The translations under genes and the position numbers were made by a program. A stretch of 64,000 nucleotides of DNA from Marsupella aquatica (lineage: Eukaryota; Marchantiophyta): positions 11,036,001 to 11,100,000 of the forward strand of contig OZ316891.1 of assembly GCA_973895155.1 (NCBI GenBank), in the 5' to 3' direction. Shown in pieces: positions 44,160-56,875 of this stretch. The first letter of the stretch is position 1. Each line of letters opens with the position of its first letter. The notes beneath the pieces are model-generated. The model had not been told where the DNA came from and did no database searches. It worked only from the letters and a program-made list of their open reading frames with translations.

Positions 44160-45505
44160 CAAAACATATGGGACAGTGGAGGTTTAAGGAAGGATGAAAA
44201 CGGAACATTCTGCGAAGGTAACTGGCTCTATGAAACCTTCAGCATATTTGAGGAGAAGTATTCCTCCCACAACTTCTGGGACAGAGGCCATTTGAGGAGG
44301 GGTGAGGGCGGTCCATTCTGGGAAGGGTGATTGGTACCATGGAACCTTCAGCATATTTGAGGAGGAGCAATTCTCCAACAACTTCAGGGACACTGGTGGT
44401 TTAAGGAGGGGTGAGGACTGACCATTCTGGGAAGGGTGAATTGGTACCATGGACCCTTCAGCATATTTGAGGAGACACACCCCTCCAACAAGTTCCGGCA
44501 GGCAGTTTAAGGAAGGGTGAGGGCGGACCATTCTAGAGAAGCACTCATCCTACAACTTTGGGGACAGAGGTGGTTTAAAGAAGGGTGAGGACTGACTATT
44601 CTGGCGAAAGGGTGAATTGGTACCATGGAACCTTCAGCATATTTGAGGAGACACACTCCTCCAACAACTTCCGGGACGGAGGCAGTTGACTTTAAGAAAG
44701 GGTGACGGTGGACCATTCTGGCAAGGGCGATTGGCACCATGTACCCTTGAGCATATTTGAGGAGACACTCCTCCAACAACTTCTGGGACAGAGGCGGTTT
44801 AAGGAAGGGTGAGGGCGGACCATTCTGGCAAGGGCAATTGGCACCATGTAACCTTCAGCATATGTGAGGAGAAGCACTCATCCTACAACTTTGGGGACAG
44901 AGGTGGTTTAGGGAGGGTGAGGACTGACCATTCTGGGAAAGGCTATTGGCACCATGGAGCCTTTAGCATATTTGAGGAGAAGCACTCATCCCCAACTTTG
45001 GGGACAGCAGTGGTGGTTGAAGGAAGGCTGAGAGGGGAACATTCTGTGAAGGCATCTGGCTCCCTGAAACCTTCAGCATATTTGAGGAGAAGCACTCCTC
45101 CCACAACTTTGGGGACAATGGTGGTTTAAGGAAGGGTGACGGCTGACCATTCCAGGAAGTGCAATTGGTACCATGGACCCTTCCGCATATTTGAGGAGAA
45201 GTAATCGTCCAACAACTTCCGGGACAGTGGCATTTAAGGAAGGCTAAGGTGGAACATTCTGGGAAGGGCGATTGGCACCATGAAACCTTCAGCATATTTG
45301 ATGAGAAGCACTCATCCCACAACTTCAGTGGACAGTGGCGGTTAAAGGAAGGTTGAGGGCAAAAACATTCCGGGAAGGGCGATTGGTATCATGGAACCTT
45401 CAGCATATTTGAGGAGGCAAATATCTGGGAAGGGTGAGGGCGGACCATTCTGGGGAAGGGACTCTTGGCACCATGGAACCATTAGCAAATTTGAGGAGAA
45501 GCAGA
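44160..45505. repeat. ~110-bp tandem repeat array, about 12 units, abutting the AIG2-like gene
   Basis: The anchor AGCATATTTGAGGAG recurs at 44241, 44350, 44460, 44636, 44750, 44857, 44965, 45075, 45184, 45291, 45402 and 45484. The spacing is mostly 107-114 bp. The 176-bp interval reflects a fused partial unit, and the last interval of 82 bp reflects a deletion. Most units carry GGAAGGG, GATTGGCACCATGGAACC and a small hairpin (GAGGAG ... CTCCTC). The last unit ends about 80 bp before the AIG2-like start codon. Minus-strand ORFs through the array are periodic read-through, not genes. Confidence 0.95.
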
Positions 45506-45583
45506 AACGCGAATGCAGTGCAGTGGAGAAGCGGACTACACCATGGTGTTTATGTGGACACGGAGCTCCGAGGTGCGACAGAG

Positions 45584-47769
45584 ATGGCGGGAGCAGCAGT
45601 GTCCATGGTGCGCAATGTGTTCGTCTACGGCTCTCTGCTTGCGCCGGAGGTTCTCACTGCACTGCTGCAACGAAACCCCGCCTCAGCCCCGGCTGTGGTC
45701 CATGACTTGTGAGTTGGGAGAAACTGGAGTCCCTCTTGTGTCGGACGAGTTGTGTGTATGCCTTGTTTGTCTTGATATTCTTTAATTTGTTACAATTGTG
45801 ATAAGGAACAGTTTTGGAAAATTCTCTTTAAGTCAGGGATGAATAGTTAACAATCTCCTCAGGTCAGGGACAATTGCTATCAAGTTTCGCGGTGAGGGTA
45901 AAGAAACTGCTATTTTTCTTAATTATCTTAAGTTTGCTGTAGGGTTGAGTAGGAAATGGTCTGGCGGGTACTTCATGCTTCGATGCCAAGAAGGAAGGGG
46001 ATTGTGTTCATTGTGGGAACTTCCAAAGGATGAATTGAATCGTAATTCGAGTCTACAGAATTCCATATGGCTATGAAATCACAAACGAAAATTGTTCGTT
46101 CGAGAAGGTAGTAGGCACAATGAGCAAAGATCATGGTGATGTTTGAGATTTTTCGATCCACTTTGTCATTGCACAGACAGAGGGAGAAAAGTCGATTTAA
46201 TTTAGAGACAGCAATCCAAGAAGGCCATGAGACGATTGTCGCAACAGGACATTGTAAAACAGAACTCAGAGACCGAGCGTAGCTATATAGCCCCCTTCAC
46301 TTTAGATTGCGCGTGCCAATAAAGCATAGATTGTTTGAGAATTTTGAAAATGTCTGATTTGGTGGCCGAGCTAGGTTGCTTCAGCCTCCTTTTAACGAAC
46401 TTTGTTGAAGCAAAGTATGTAGTGGATCCTGCCTGTTGTGGCCATGGGCTTTGGGAGCTGGGAAAAATTATCTTCCACAGCATGCTGTTTTCCAGGACCG
46501 GAAGGCTCGCCTTATTTGTATTGAGCAATTTATGGATCTAATCTGAAGGATTTGTTAGAGTCTTTGATTTTCAAAGTGGTATTTGATTCCGTTGCTGTGG
46601 AGTATTAATCGTGTTGCTTCTAAAGGCAATGCCCTGGATCTTATTCTTTGTCAGTCATCGCTACAGTATCAAGGGCCGTGTCTACCCAGCTGTTCTTCCT
46701 GCCAAGGGTTCGGAAGTCACAGGCAAGGTAATTAAGAAGCTATAAACCTTTTGAAACTGCTGAGCTATACGACACTGAAATTTTGTTGTGGCATAATCTT
46801 CATTTTCTCAAAGAGTTAGTGTCTTCCATATCTGCAATTTTGTAGGCAGACATATCTCTTCTTGGTAGTGAAAATCGAAAACTAGCACTTAAGAAGTATG
46901 ATTGTTCGATGCTTAATTTATTTGTGGTGTACTGGCAGATACTCTTTGATTTGACAGAAAAAGAGTTGGACGTGCTTGATGAATTTGAGGATGTTGACTA
47001 TTTCAAACAGACGGTGGAGCCCACACTTTTGGTTGGTAACCAGCCAGACTAGGGCATGGTAAATTTTACTGTCTGCTAGGGTTGCCTTAGCTCATTTTCA
47101 CCCATTGAAGTCACAACAGTTGAGGTTGATAGCCCTTGGTGATACTTGTACTCGAGTTTATCGTCACTTGAAGTCACCTGGAATGCGTTTTCTTTACTTC
47201 CCAGATTATGTAAAAGTATCTTCAACTATAAGTTTTAATCACTTCTAATGGATTACCAGATCACATGCATGGTTATTAGAGTCTAACGAACCAGCAAACT
47301 AAAGCAGATCACAATTGACATTCCAGGATGATGTGATGCACAGATTCATCTGTCGTAATTGGTAACTTCAGCATTCATCTTGGTCCAGTGACTTTATTTG
47401 TTCTCGGTGGTCCATTTACAGGAGACAAAGGGATTCAGTATTTCAATTGCCTCACCGCTCAAGGCCAACATGTACGTTTGGTCCAAGTCACAGGACAAAG
47501 ACCTATACGGAGACTGGGATTATGAGGTGATTTTTTCCTCCATCGTTGCACATATCTATCCAATATTTGTGAATTAATTATCTCCAAACCTTCTAGAAAC
47601 ACGTATCTCATATAGTTACCCGACGTTGTCTTGTCTTTAAGTTCATAAATGACCAAAGATGATTGCGGTTGGGACATATCTAATTTAAGTATTATTGTTT
47701 TGCCAATAGATATGGAGGGAGGAGCATCTCTCAGAATTTCTAGAGAAGTATTTATCATTTTCAAAATGA
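45584..47769 (+). CDS. AIG2-like gamma-glutamylcyclotransferase-fold protein, five exons
   Basis: Exons 45584-45708, 46655-46727, 46939-47031, 47422-47526 and 47710-47769, all with GT-AG introns and a continuous frame, give a 151-residue protein. The FVYGSL substrate-loop motif lies at residues 13-18 and KGRVYPAVLP follows at 48-57. The DEFEDVDY segment at 80-87 holds the conserved Glu (position 83) taken as catalytic in this fold, and MYVW ... LYGDWDYE comes near the end. Length and order match plant AIG2 (avrRpt2-induced gene 2) relatives. These cytosolic proteins are linked to defence and specialised metabolism in Arabidopsis; the substrate here is unknown. Met-8 is an alternative start. 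Exon 3 could instead use a donor 4 nt downstream, but only the donor at 47032 keeps the frame. All key residues are intact, so it is probably functional. No promoter element could be assigned; the upstream side is a tandem array. Confidence 0.9.
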
Positions 47770-50700
47770 GATGGCTCGCTAAAAGCATAGCGTTCAACAG
47801 TGGAACAGACCAATTTTATGTCAACAAAATAGCTCAAGGTCCAAGGCACTCTACACTGATCAGATGGCCTGGCCCCAACCTTGGGCAAGTTGCAGATTTA
47901 GTAATTATAAAAAAACAAATTGTTTGGTGGCAAGACGCCTAAAGCCATCAGAGGTTGTTCGTTCCGAATCGTTATAGTCTTGGGGTCCAGAGCAGATTTC
48001 ATAAAAGTGCCTAATGAATGTGCTCGTCACTGAGCAAGAGAATATGTGCAAAAAGTGCACTCTGCCTTGTTGCAGGAACATTGGAAACGAATTCCTTGTA
48101 CAAGGAGCTGGATTATCTGGTATCCTTACCTTAGTCATACGGTCTAGATAGGCTCGATAGTGGTTCTGATAGTGCCATTTAAATGTGGCCTCACGACGTG
48201 ATTGGGATAATGATTCTGTCAGTGAGCTTCCTTGTTGGCTGTGTGATAATAGAATTGGAGGACTGAGCATTTGGAAGAGTACACGAAGATGTGTGCCCGA
48301 TTCATGGATGATTTGGGCAAGCAATGACATTCAGAAGAGCATGTAGGTTTTTTCTTACTCCACATCTGTCACTCTGGTAATCGTAAACCATAGTATGGAG
48401 ACGATGCTGCTAGCCTTCCAGCACGTGAACAAATGCATGGTCCGAAGTTGCTGTATTAATTCAACATGGAATGAATTCACTGGGCGACTAATCTTCCAGT
48501 TCCTGGGCAGGTCCCAAAGGTCATATGAAGGACAAAACTAATTTAGTCTTTTTGAGAAAAATGACTCAGAAATGAATCACCTTAGCTACAGAAGTTGGTG
48601 CACCTGCAGGTATAGTTGTAGTAGCGGGCTTGCAAGAGCAATTAATTTACCTAGCGTAGGATCTGGGCAGAATATTGTGATCAGGCATGTTGCAACTGTC
48701 TGATAAGTTGACCAGTCGACCTACTTTGCTGCAGATCAATTGCCACATCAGTGTGTGCTTCCTGTGGTGCTGCATACGCATTGGAGTACCTATGTACCAG
48801 GATTTTTGGAATTGCACACTGTGATTTGTGTTTTCTCTGGATTGCAAGCGCTATCTGGATTGTTAAACTCCATGACACCGGAATAACTAGTCAGAACCTT
48901 CGGAAGCTTTGTAGGACATGTTGACGTGACTTTCATACTGTAGTCACCTTTGTATATCTCCATTGAACGGTTCTTTGCTTTCAAATACCCTCACTCGGAG
49001 TGGCAAACATGTAGCCAGTTTCAAGAAATCCAGCGTGAAATACGTTTCGAGTACACTCCCCTCAGTATGGCATAAAGAAAAAAAAACTCAGGTAGGGAGG
49101 TCACAAAGTCGCGTGTTTCAAGGTAGTGTATTATCGACCTAACAGACTGATATCGTCTTTTGCATTTTCCTCAATATTCAAGGGGCAAAGAAAAGAGATA
49201 CTTGAATGGATCGGAAAATTTCTATGTTACCTCAATCAAGCTAGGTGTGGCGGTTGTAGAGTGGTATAATGGCCTGAAAGTAGATCGAAAGATGACAAGG
49301 ACGATGTTGATTGTTCTTATATTAATGAGACAAGGTTACTTCGAGCCTTGACGAGATGGTGTGAATGTCAATTTTAGAATGCACCTAGTGCTGCTTGATC
49401 CATTACTGAGATGCTTCACACAGTGGTGGTGGTTTGTTCCAATGGATTTGAGCAGAGACATGGCTATTGAAAATTCTCATAACACTTGACCTATTGATTG
49501 CATTTTCCGTTGATTTGAGAGTTTTCGATGGGCAAAGTTCTCTGGGCAGGAAGTTAATAACCACAGAAATTGCGATTGAGAAAATCTTGTTTTCTAGACG
49601 TCCAGCACATTTGACGTAGTAATTTCACATGTTTTGTTTTTCGGTTTGTCTAGGAGAAAACGGGATAAAACCAGAATTAAAGAAAGAAAATACAGTCTTC
49701 GAAGTCGTCGTTCCCTCCCAGCCCAGGTTAGCGACTCTCCTACCGCTGCCCACTGGGAACCGATCTAGGCTGGTGATTGGACTGATTCTGGATGTTGTGA
49801 GCTGGTAATCCTTTCACTTAGACCGGGCTTGAACAGCGGGCTAAAGCCCACATGACGAACCTCTCGGGCAGTAAGACTCTGTTGCAGCTCCCAAATTGGA
49901 GACTCAAATTGTTTATTGTGATATATTTACCACTCTCGAGCAGAAATGTGCTGTTTGCTGATCAGAACGAATCCGCATTGAATTCCACACTTCTCTTCAA
50001 AATCACAGCTTCCTTACTCACAGTATTGTACCAATCGTCTCTCTAACTACTCAGCGATGCTGCAAAGCTGAAGTTTATGGGTAATGTTTTGAGGTTGCCG
50101 AAAATTGTGTATACTCCTTGATGGGATTTTACTGAAGAGTAAAGTTTCATTTCAGACGGACGCATTCTCTGGAGCGACATCATCCTATGGACTTCCGCTC
50201 TGCACTTATTACTCGTGAAAAGGCACTGGCCCCCTTCAATGCTGGGAGGATGCATGAAAGGCTGACCATTGGAGATTCAGGGATGAATCTTTGCTTTGTC
50301 GCGATGGCGTCAACGCATTCATTGGTGCCGGAGAAAAGTGCACGACCCAGCTGAGCAGAATCTTTGGTACATGCGTTTCATTCGTCCATTCAATTCAGTA
50401 CTGATATTTTTAAGCGCAGACAGCGGGAAAAAAGTTCTTCCCATCTATCAAATGCGTGGAGCAGACGAAGACAGCAGCGGAAACGTAATTGTCTCTCCCT
50501 GAACTATAGATTCCGTTGATGATTTGGTTCTTCAGATTGTGGGGCCTTGTGGCTAGACAGTCCGGTGATGATCTCGCATTTCAGACAGACCGTTACACAA
50601 TCTCCTTGCTTTCTGTCGGAAACGGAAGGAATAATGTACATCTCCAGGTGACCTGCAGGTTCCCAAAATAGTAAACAATTATTAGAGAGTCTCACCAGCC

Positions 50701-51148
50701 GTCCCCTTGAGCAGCCTATTTTTTAAGGTTTTTAATTTTTAAATATTTTTAGTTTAGCTTGTAGGGAATGTTTGCTTCTCTAATAGGGAGTAGATTTTAG
50801 GAATCTTCTCTACCAGATTTTCCTGAATTGAATAATGACATTCAGATATCCCTAGATCAGATATCCCTAGATTTAAGGAGGACTGTTAGATGATTTAAGG
50901 AGGACTGTTAGATTCTGGCAAATGGGGTCATGATTTGGTGAAAAAGTGACAGGTGCTTATAATAAAAATCTAGTGAATATTAGCCAAAAGTGGTGAACAT
51001 TTTTGGGGGAGGTGGAATTTGGCAAAAAATTGCACTTAAAAATACACCTTCGAGATTTCCCCTGATCTGAATCTGGGGACAGAATAGTGGACCTTAAATT
51101 TGTGGTTCCTGAACAATGCTACCATTACTAGTAGTGGTGGTCAGTGTC
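47770..51148. other. 3.4 kb without a recognisable gene
   Basis: Follows the AIG2-like stop codon, and the first few hundred bases probably include its 3' UTR. ORFs up to 141 codons (47905-48330, minus) show no family features. No tRNA, LTR or transposase segment was recognised. Short tandem duplications lie at 50843-50913. 51060-51153 shares phrases (CTGAATCTGGGG, AACAATG) with 44060-44110 and seems to be part of an old dispersed repeat into which Copia copy 2 inserted. Confidence 0.4.
50843..50913. repeat. Two adjacent short tandem duplications
   Basis: A 15-bp unit (CAGATATCCCTAGAT) occurs twice at 50843-50872. It is followed by a 22-bp unit (TTTAAGGAGGACTGTTAGAT plus GA) at 50872-50893, repeated at 50894-50913. 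Confidence 0.93.
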
Positions 51149-51153
51149 CGCAC

Positions 51154-51475
51154 TGTAGAGGTTAACTCAGTTTTGGGTTGAACTATGGTTAGTATGTTAA
51201 CTAGGGTTAGAGTAAACCCTAGTTGAAGGGTTGGTCCTTATCTCTTCAACTTCTATGTGGTGTGAGAACAAACAAGAGAGTTCTCAAGAGAGAACCAGGG
51301 ATATAGCAAGAGAGGAGAGCTTGAAGAGATGAGAACTATGGTGATGCTTGAATAGACACATAACCGTTAATAAAGCTTGGTCTTCTCGTGGACGTAGCCA
51401 ACCTTGAGGCGAACCACGTAACTATTGAGCACGTGTATGTTTGGAGTGTTTTTCATGATCTGATTTTTCCCCACA
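51154..51475 (+). repeat. 5' LTR of Copia copy 2
   Basis: 322 bp, TGTAGAGG...CCCCACA. It carries the promoter region for the element and the GTGGACGTAGCC ... GAACCACGTAAC motif. Confidence 0.97.
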
Positions 51476-51477
51476 AT

Positions 51478-51489
51478 TGGTATCAGAGC
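51478..51489 (+). other. Primer binding site of Copia copy 2
   Basis: TGGTATCAGAGC, complementary to the 3' end of initiator tRNA-Met, two bases after the LTR. Confidence 0.93.
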
Positions 51490-52645
51490 TCAGGTTTTTT
51501 TAGTCGATTAGGAACTCCATAGAACTTGCTTCAAGCAAAGCGAACAGCGGATGATTTCCTCTTCGAAGCGGAGCTATTGAAAGAAGATCGGACTCAATCT
51601 TCTCACAAGTGTGGAGCACACAACCAGGGGCTCATTTCAGTGAAGCAATGAAGGCCTGAGGTCAGAAACGGAAATAATTATAAGTGACGGTTTTCAATTT
51701 ACGTTATCGGGCAAGAGATAAGGTCAATTTCTCAGATCAGTCTTTTTGATTGTTCTATCGGGACTTGAAACTGAGATACGCTTAAGCGCCTTGTCTTTCT
51801 AGACGTTTCGATATCAACATCGTTGAATTCCGTCAAACGGTTGAGAAGCAATCTTAATTTCAATTCTCGTTTTTTGAGCTCGAAATTTTGGCTATGGCGG
51901 ATAACTTAATATCAGTCACTTTCACCGAATTGTTTCTCCCTCATTACTCCACCTTTTTGCGAGTTCTTTATATCAATCTTGATGCCCTCGAAGTCTAGTT
52001 TCTGAATCTGAAATCAGAATTGGATTTTGTCAAAAACTAAGACGGGAATTTGAGTGAATCCCGCGAAGGGTACTTTCTCCCGCGAGTAGTTGCGACTTCC
52101 GCGGACGCGCGAGGAGGTCGAAAACTTCGAGGAGGCCTTTTAGGGCTCGACAGGGCTCGGGCAGGGGGAAGTGCCCCCTATGAAATCCCCCACAGGGACT
52201 ATACAAGGGCGGACGGAATTTCCCGAAAAGATTCTTTTCCAAAGGCTTAAATTTTTACCGAAGGTCAAAGATTCTGAGCGGCAAATAAAATCGAATCAAC
52301 TTCAACTTTTGGAGAGGCGTACTTGGGGAAGCTAGGCAAGTATTGGTGCGTTCAATTCTGAAAAAGTATACTAGTGGAATCTTTGGCATAAGAGATTCCC
52401 TCGAGGGGTAATTATTTCATCTTTTACCCCCCTCTGGTCGGAGTAAAAATTCTCGGCACTCGAGAGTCCATTTGACAAATCGTTTTCAGAACTTGGAGCG
52501 TTACCTTGTGGGCTACACATAGGAGTGATCAGTTTCAAAATTCACCAACTTTCAATTTTGGCCTTATTTTCACACCCCACTTCTGAGCATTCGACGTTTA
52601 TTTCTTGTCGGAAGGCAACTCCACACTATATTTGGCATTCCAGCG

Positions 52646-55126
52646 ATGGCGACTACTAGGATTGGAGGTCAAAGGTTTGAGGTGGAAAAATTTGATGGTC
52701 GGATGGACTATACAATGTGGGAACGTAACGTGAGAGATGCACTTAGGGCGATGGGCCTAGGCAAGGTACTAAGATCTCAACCCAAGGAGATGGAAGATGA
52801 TGATTGGCATGATCTCCAGGATCAAGCGATAAGTATTGTTGGCATGTACCTGAAAAACAATGTGAAGAAGCAGTTCGAGGAAAAAACAACACAAATGGTG
52901 ACGGACTTGTTTCAAGCATTGCACAACAAGTACTACAAGAAGGAGATATCAAACCGAATGTATGCAAGCCTGAAGCTCATGCAATTCAAAATGGTTGATG
53001 GAGTCAAGATTCAAGATCATATTGATCAGTTCAATGATCTTGTGGTTGACCTAGAGAATTTGGGGGAGCATTTGAGCGAAGAAAAGAAAGCCTTACAACT
53101 CTTGAGCTCACTACCACCTTCGTACCAATCTTTGTCTCGAGTTCTTCTATTCCGTGATAAGATAACTATATCCTACAATGATGTGGTGAGTGTCCTGTTG
53201 ACCGATGACATGCAGTCTAAGTTGGTCTCTTCAACTCATCCTACCTCAACCTCATCATCAACAGCACTGTTGGTAGAAAGAGGCAAATCAAGGGAGCCAT
53301 CTCATGAAAACAAAAGGTTTAACCCACTTCCCATGGAGCGAGGAAGGTTCCACGACCGATCTTTTGGTAGAAGGAGGTTTAGATCAAGATCTAGATCTTG
53401 ATCCAAATCACCATCCAAGTCTACTCGTGAGATAAAGTGTTGGAAGTGTGACAAAGTGGGCCACATGAAGAAGGATTGTCGCGTCAAAGACACATTCAAG
53501 GAAGTTGCCGGTTCTTCAACCCAAGTAGTTGTTCGAGAAGAGGATAGTGAAGGATTTGCATTGTGTACCACTTCCCAAGTTGAGGATTGTCAATGGATCT
53601 TGGATTCCGCTTGCTCGTATCACATGTGCTATATGCGTGAACTTTTCTCATCCTACACTCCTATCCACGGATCTGTTTTGATGGGAAATAATCATTCTTG
53701 CAAAGTTTTAGGGATTGGATCCGTAAAGATTCAACTACCCGGTGACAAGTACTGTACTCTATCAAATGTCAGACACATTCCAGAAATGTGTAAGAATTTG
53801 ATTTCTCTTGGCTACTTGGATGCGAAGGGTTATCAATGGAGTGCAACTGATGGGGTGTTAACAGTCACGCATGGATCAACTGAAGTTCTTATTGGCAAGA
53901 GGAAAAAAAACATCTATGTCTTGGAAGGCACCACACTTCTTGCCGAAGTCAATTTGATCACATCTCAGGAGGAGGAAATCAATTTATGGCATGCTCGGCT
54001 TGGTCACATGAGTGAAAAAATTTTGGAAATCTTACACAAGCGACATCTCCTACCAGGATTGCAAGCATGCAAGTTGAGTTTTTGTGATCATTGCATTGTT
54101 GGCAAGAAAACAAGAACTCCATTTCCGACTGCCATTCATCATTCTAAAGTTGTACTTGAGTATATTCATTCCGATGTGTGGGGTCCTGCTCTAGTTTCCT
54201 CACATTCAGGCAAACAATACTATGTATCATTTATCGATGATTACCCAAGGTTTGTTTGGATTTATTTCATTGCCCATAAGTTTGAAGTGCTTTCCATCTT
54301 CAAACAATGGGTAGCTCAAGTTGAGACACAGACTGCAAAGAATGTGAGATATCTACGATCAGATAATGGTGGTGAATACACCTCTGGCGAGTTCAACACG
54401 TATTGTGCAAATAAGGGAATTACTCACCATCTCACAACTGTGTACACTCCTGAGCAAAATGGTGTTGCTGAGCGACTCAACCGCACATTGTTGGAGCGAG
54501 CAAGGAGCATGTTGAGCCACTCTAAATTGCCACAAATCTTTTGGGCGGAAGCTGTCAACATAGCTGCTTATCTCGTAAATCTCTCTCCTAGTCGGAAAAT
54601 TACTTACAAAACCCCCTTTGAGCTATGGCACAATCGACCTGCTGATTATTCAAAGCTTAAGGTTTTTGGCTGTGAAGCATATGCACATGTTCCTAGCAAC
54701 AATAGGACTAAGCTAGATCCTAGAGCCCAGAAATGCATTTTTCTTGGTTTTCAGCGTGACGTTAAAGGATATCGATTGTGGGATCCAGTTGATTGCAAGT
54801 TACTTGTTAGTCGGGATGTATCCTTCAATGAAGACAAATCATTGAAGGAGGGGGAGATAGATCAATTCCCTACTACTAACAAAGTGCAATCTCTTCCTCT
54901 AGAGGATTTAAGAGGAAAGGATGTGTCAGATAACGAATATGTTGACACCACTGTAAGGCAAAGCACACTACAATCAGATCAGCCAGAGTCTTCAGTGCGA
55001 AGAGGAACTCGCAAACATCAAGCCCGGGAAAGGTATGGAACTTGGCTTCCTTCTGATCAAGTGGATTTGGATGAAGAATCTATTGATGCATTGGTGACAG
55101 AAGATGGAGATCCATCCTCATTTTGA
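52646..55126 (+). pseudogene. Copia copy 2 gag-protease-integrase, one nonsense codon
   Basis: Single frame from the ATG at 52646 to the TGA at 55124-55126. It is interrupted only by a TGA at 53399-53401 (CGA in copy 1) at the end of the Arg/Ser-rich gag tail. Gag has a UBN2-type body and a CCHC knuckle (CWKCDKVGHMKKDC). The protease site is WILDSACSYHMC; the pre-integrase HHCC domain and integrase core (HSDVWGP, FIDDYPR, SDNGGEY, VAERLNRTLLERAR) are intact. The frame ends at the same TGA as copy 1, about 70 residues upstream of the conserved start of the reverse transcriptase. Confidence 0.93.
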
Positions 55127-56681
55127 GAGGTCCTAGTTTCTATGGAGAAGTAACAATGGCAGGCGGCGATGCGCATGGAAATGGAAATCACTTCATGATA
55201 ACAAGACTTGGGAACTCACAAGTCTACCTAGTGACAAGCAGGCCGTTGACAGCAAGTGGCTGTATAGGAAGAAAGATGGACCCACTGAGGATGCTGAGAA
55301 GATATTTAAGGCTCGGTTGGTAGCCAAGGGTTTTACTCAACAGAAAGGTATAGACTACAATGAGGTTTTTTCACCCGTAGCAAAGTATTCAACAATACGT
55401 TTGCTATGTGCTCTTGTAGTTTTATTTGATCTGGTTTTAGATCAAATGGATGTTGTCACGACATTCTTATATGGATCGTTGGATGAGGTGATTTACGTGA
55501 GGTAACCAGAGGGTTTTGTGCAAAAGGGCAAGGAAAATTTGGTATGTAGGTTGCTAAAATCCTTGTATAGATTAAAGCAGAGCCCAAGGCAATGGAACAA
55601 GCGTTTTGATGAATTTTTGAAATCGCTTGGATTTATGCGAAGCGTGTACGATCCATGTGTTTACATAAGGCGTGTGAACAACACAGGTTTTAAGCTTGTC
55701 ATCCTTGTACTTTATGTGGATGACATGCTCATTGCAGCACAGGATAGGGTCGAAGTTGATAAGCTTAAGGCCCAACTCAGTTCTGAGTTTAAGATGAAGG
55801 ATTTGGGCACAGCCAAGAGGATCCTAGGCATGAAGATTGTCAGGGATGTTAACAAAGCCAAACTTTGGCTGACGCAGAAAAGATATGTAGAGAAGGTACT
55901 CTCAAAATTCAACATGGCAGATGCTAAGGCTGTGAGTGTTCCTTTGGCAAGGCATTTCAATATTTCTGCAGCATTTTGTCCATTAGATGCGACAGAAAAA
56001 AGTTTGATGTCCAAAGTTCCTTATGAAAGTGCTGTGGGTAGTTTAATGTATCTCATGGTATGCACCCAACTAGACATAGCTTATGCCGTTAGCAAGGTAA
56101 GCAGATACATGGCAAATCCAGGAAAAGTTCATTGGGAAGCAGTGAAATGGATTTTGCGCTACATCAGAGGTTCCACTAAGAAGGGTTTATTGTTTGATGC
56201 AAGTTCAAACAATATGAAAGTGCTTCAAGGTTATGTGGATGCAGACTATGCAGGTGATCTGGATAAGAGGAGATTGACAACTGGATATGTATTTACACTT
56301 GCTGGTGGATGCATTAGTTGGAAGTCTAGTCTCCAAAAGTGTGTTGCAAAGTCTACTATGGATGCCGAATATGTAGCAGCAGCAGAAGCAGCATCAGAGA
56401 CCATTTGGTTGAAAAAGCTTGTCACAGAGATGGGTTTATCACAGGAGTGTGTATATCTTCATTGTGACAGTCAAAGTGCAATTTACACTGCCAAGAATCA
56501 GGTGATTGATGGCAGGGTAAAGCACATTGATGTTCGCTATCATTTCATCCGACAAGCATTATCGGATGATGAATTTGAGCTTGTCAAGATTGATGGAAAG
56601 CTTAATCCAGCGGATGCTTTTACCAAAGTATTAGACTCCAATAGTTTTTCAAGGCATTATAATTATTTACAAATATTGTAA
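55127..56681 (+). pseudogene. Copia copy 2 reverse transcriptase-RNase H, broken
   Basis: Separated from integrase by the shared TGA (55124-55126) and TAA (55151-55153). An extra G near 55183 shifts the frame by one relative to copy 1, and a TAA at 55503-55505 (CAA in copy 1) interrupts the fingers region. The catalytic YVDDML is intact, as is the RNase H domain (YVDADYAGDLDKRR, KSTMDAEYVAAAEA, LHCDSQSAIY). The last codon ends at 56681. Confidence 0.93.
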
Positions 56682-56864
56682 ATATAGAGTTAACCAAGAA
56701 AATGTCTTTATATGAGTACTCCATCCGATGGCTTATCGGCTACGGCTTAGTTCTAGTTAACCCTTGCATTAGGGGGAGGGTCTTTTGGCCCTACTGTCTT
56801 GAACTTCCCGCGGAGGAACTTGTAAGGAAAAGACAATGTTATGAATCCTCCCAAGACGTGAGTC

Positions 56865-56873
56865 AAGGGGGAG
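56865..56873 (+). other. Polypurine tract of Copia copy 2
   Basis: AAGGGGGAG, two bases before the 3' LTR. It is the plus-strand primer for reverse transcription. Confidence 0.85.
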
Positions 56874-56875
56874 TT

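Noticed and set aside
44184-45322. Minus-strand ORFs of 90-119 codons with repeating peptides
   Set aside because: Periodic translation of the ~110-bp tandem array; frames change between units and no start or domain is consistent.
39590-45505. CRISPR-like spaced repeats
   Set aside because: Whole units repeat without unique spacers and the context is a plant nuclear genome; ordinary tandem repeats.
47905-48330. 141-codon minus-strand ORF downstream of the AIG2-like gene
   Set aside because: No recognisable motif and no supporting context; likely chance.
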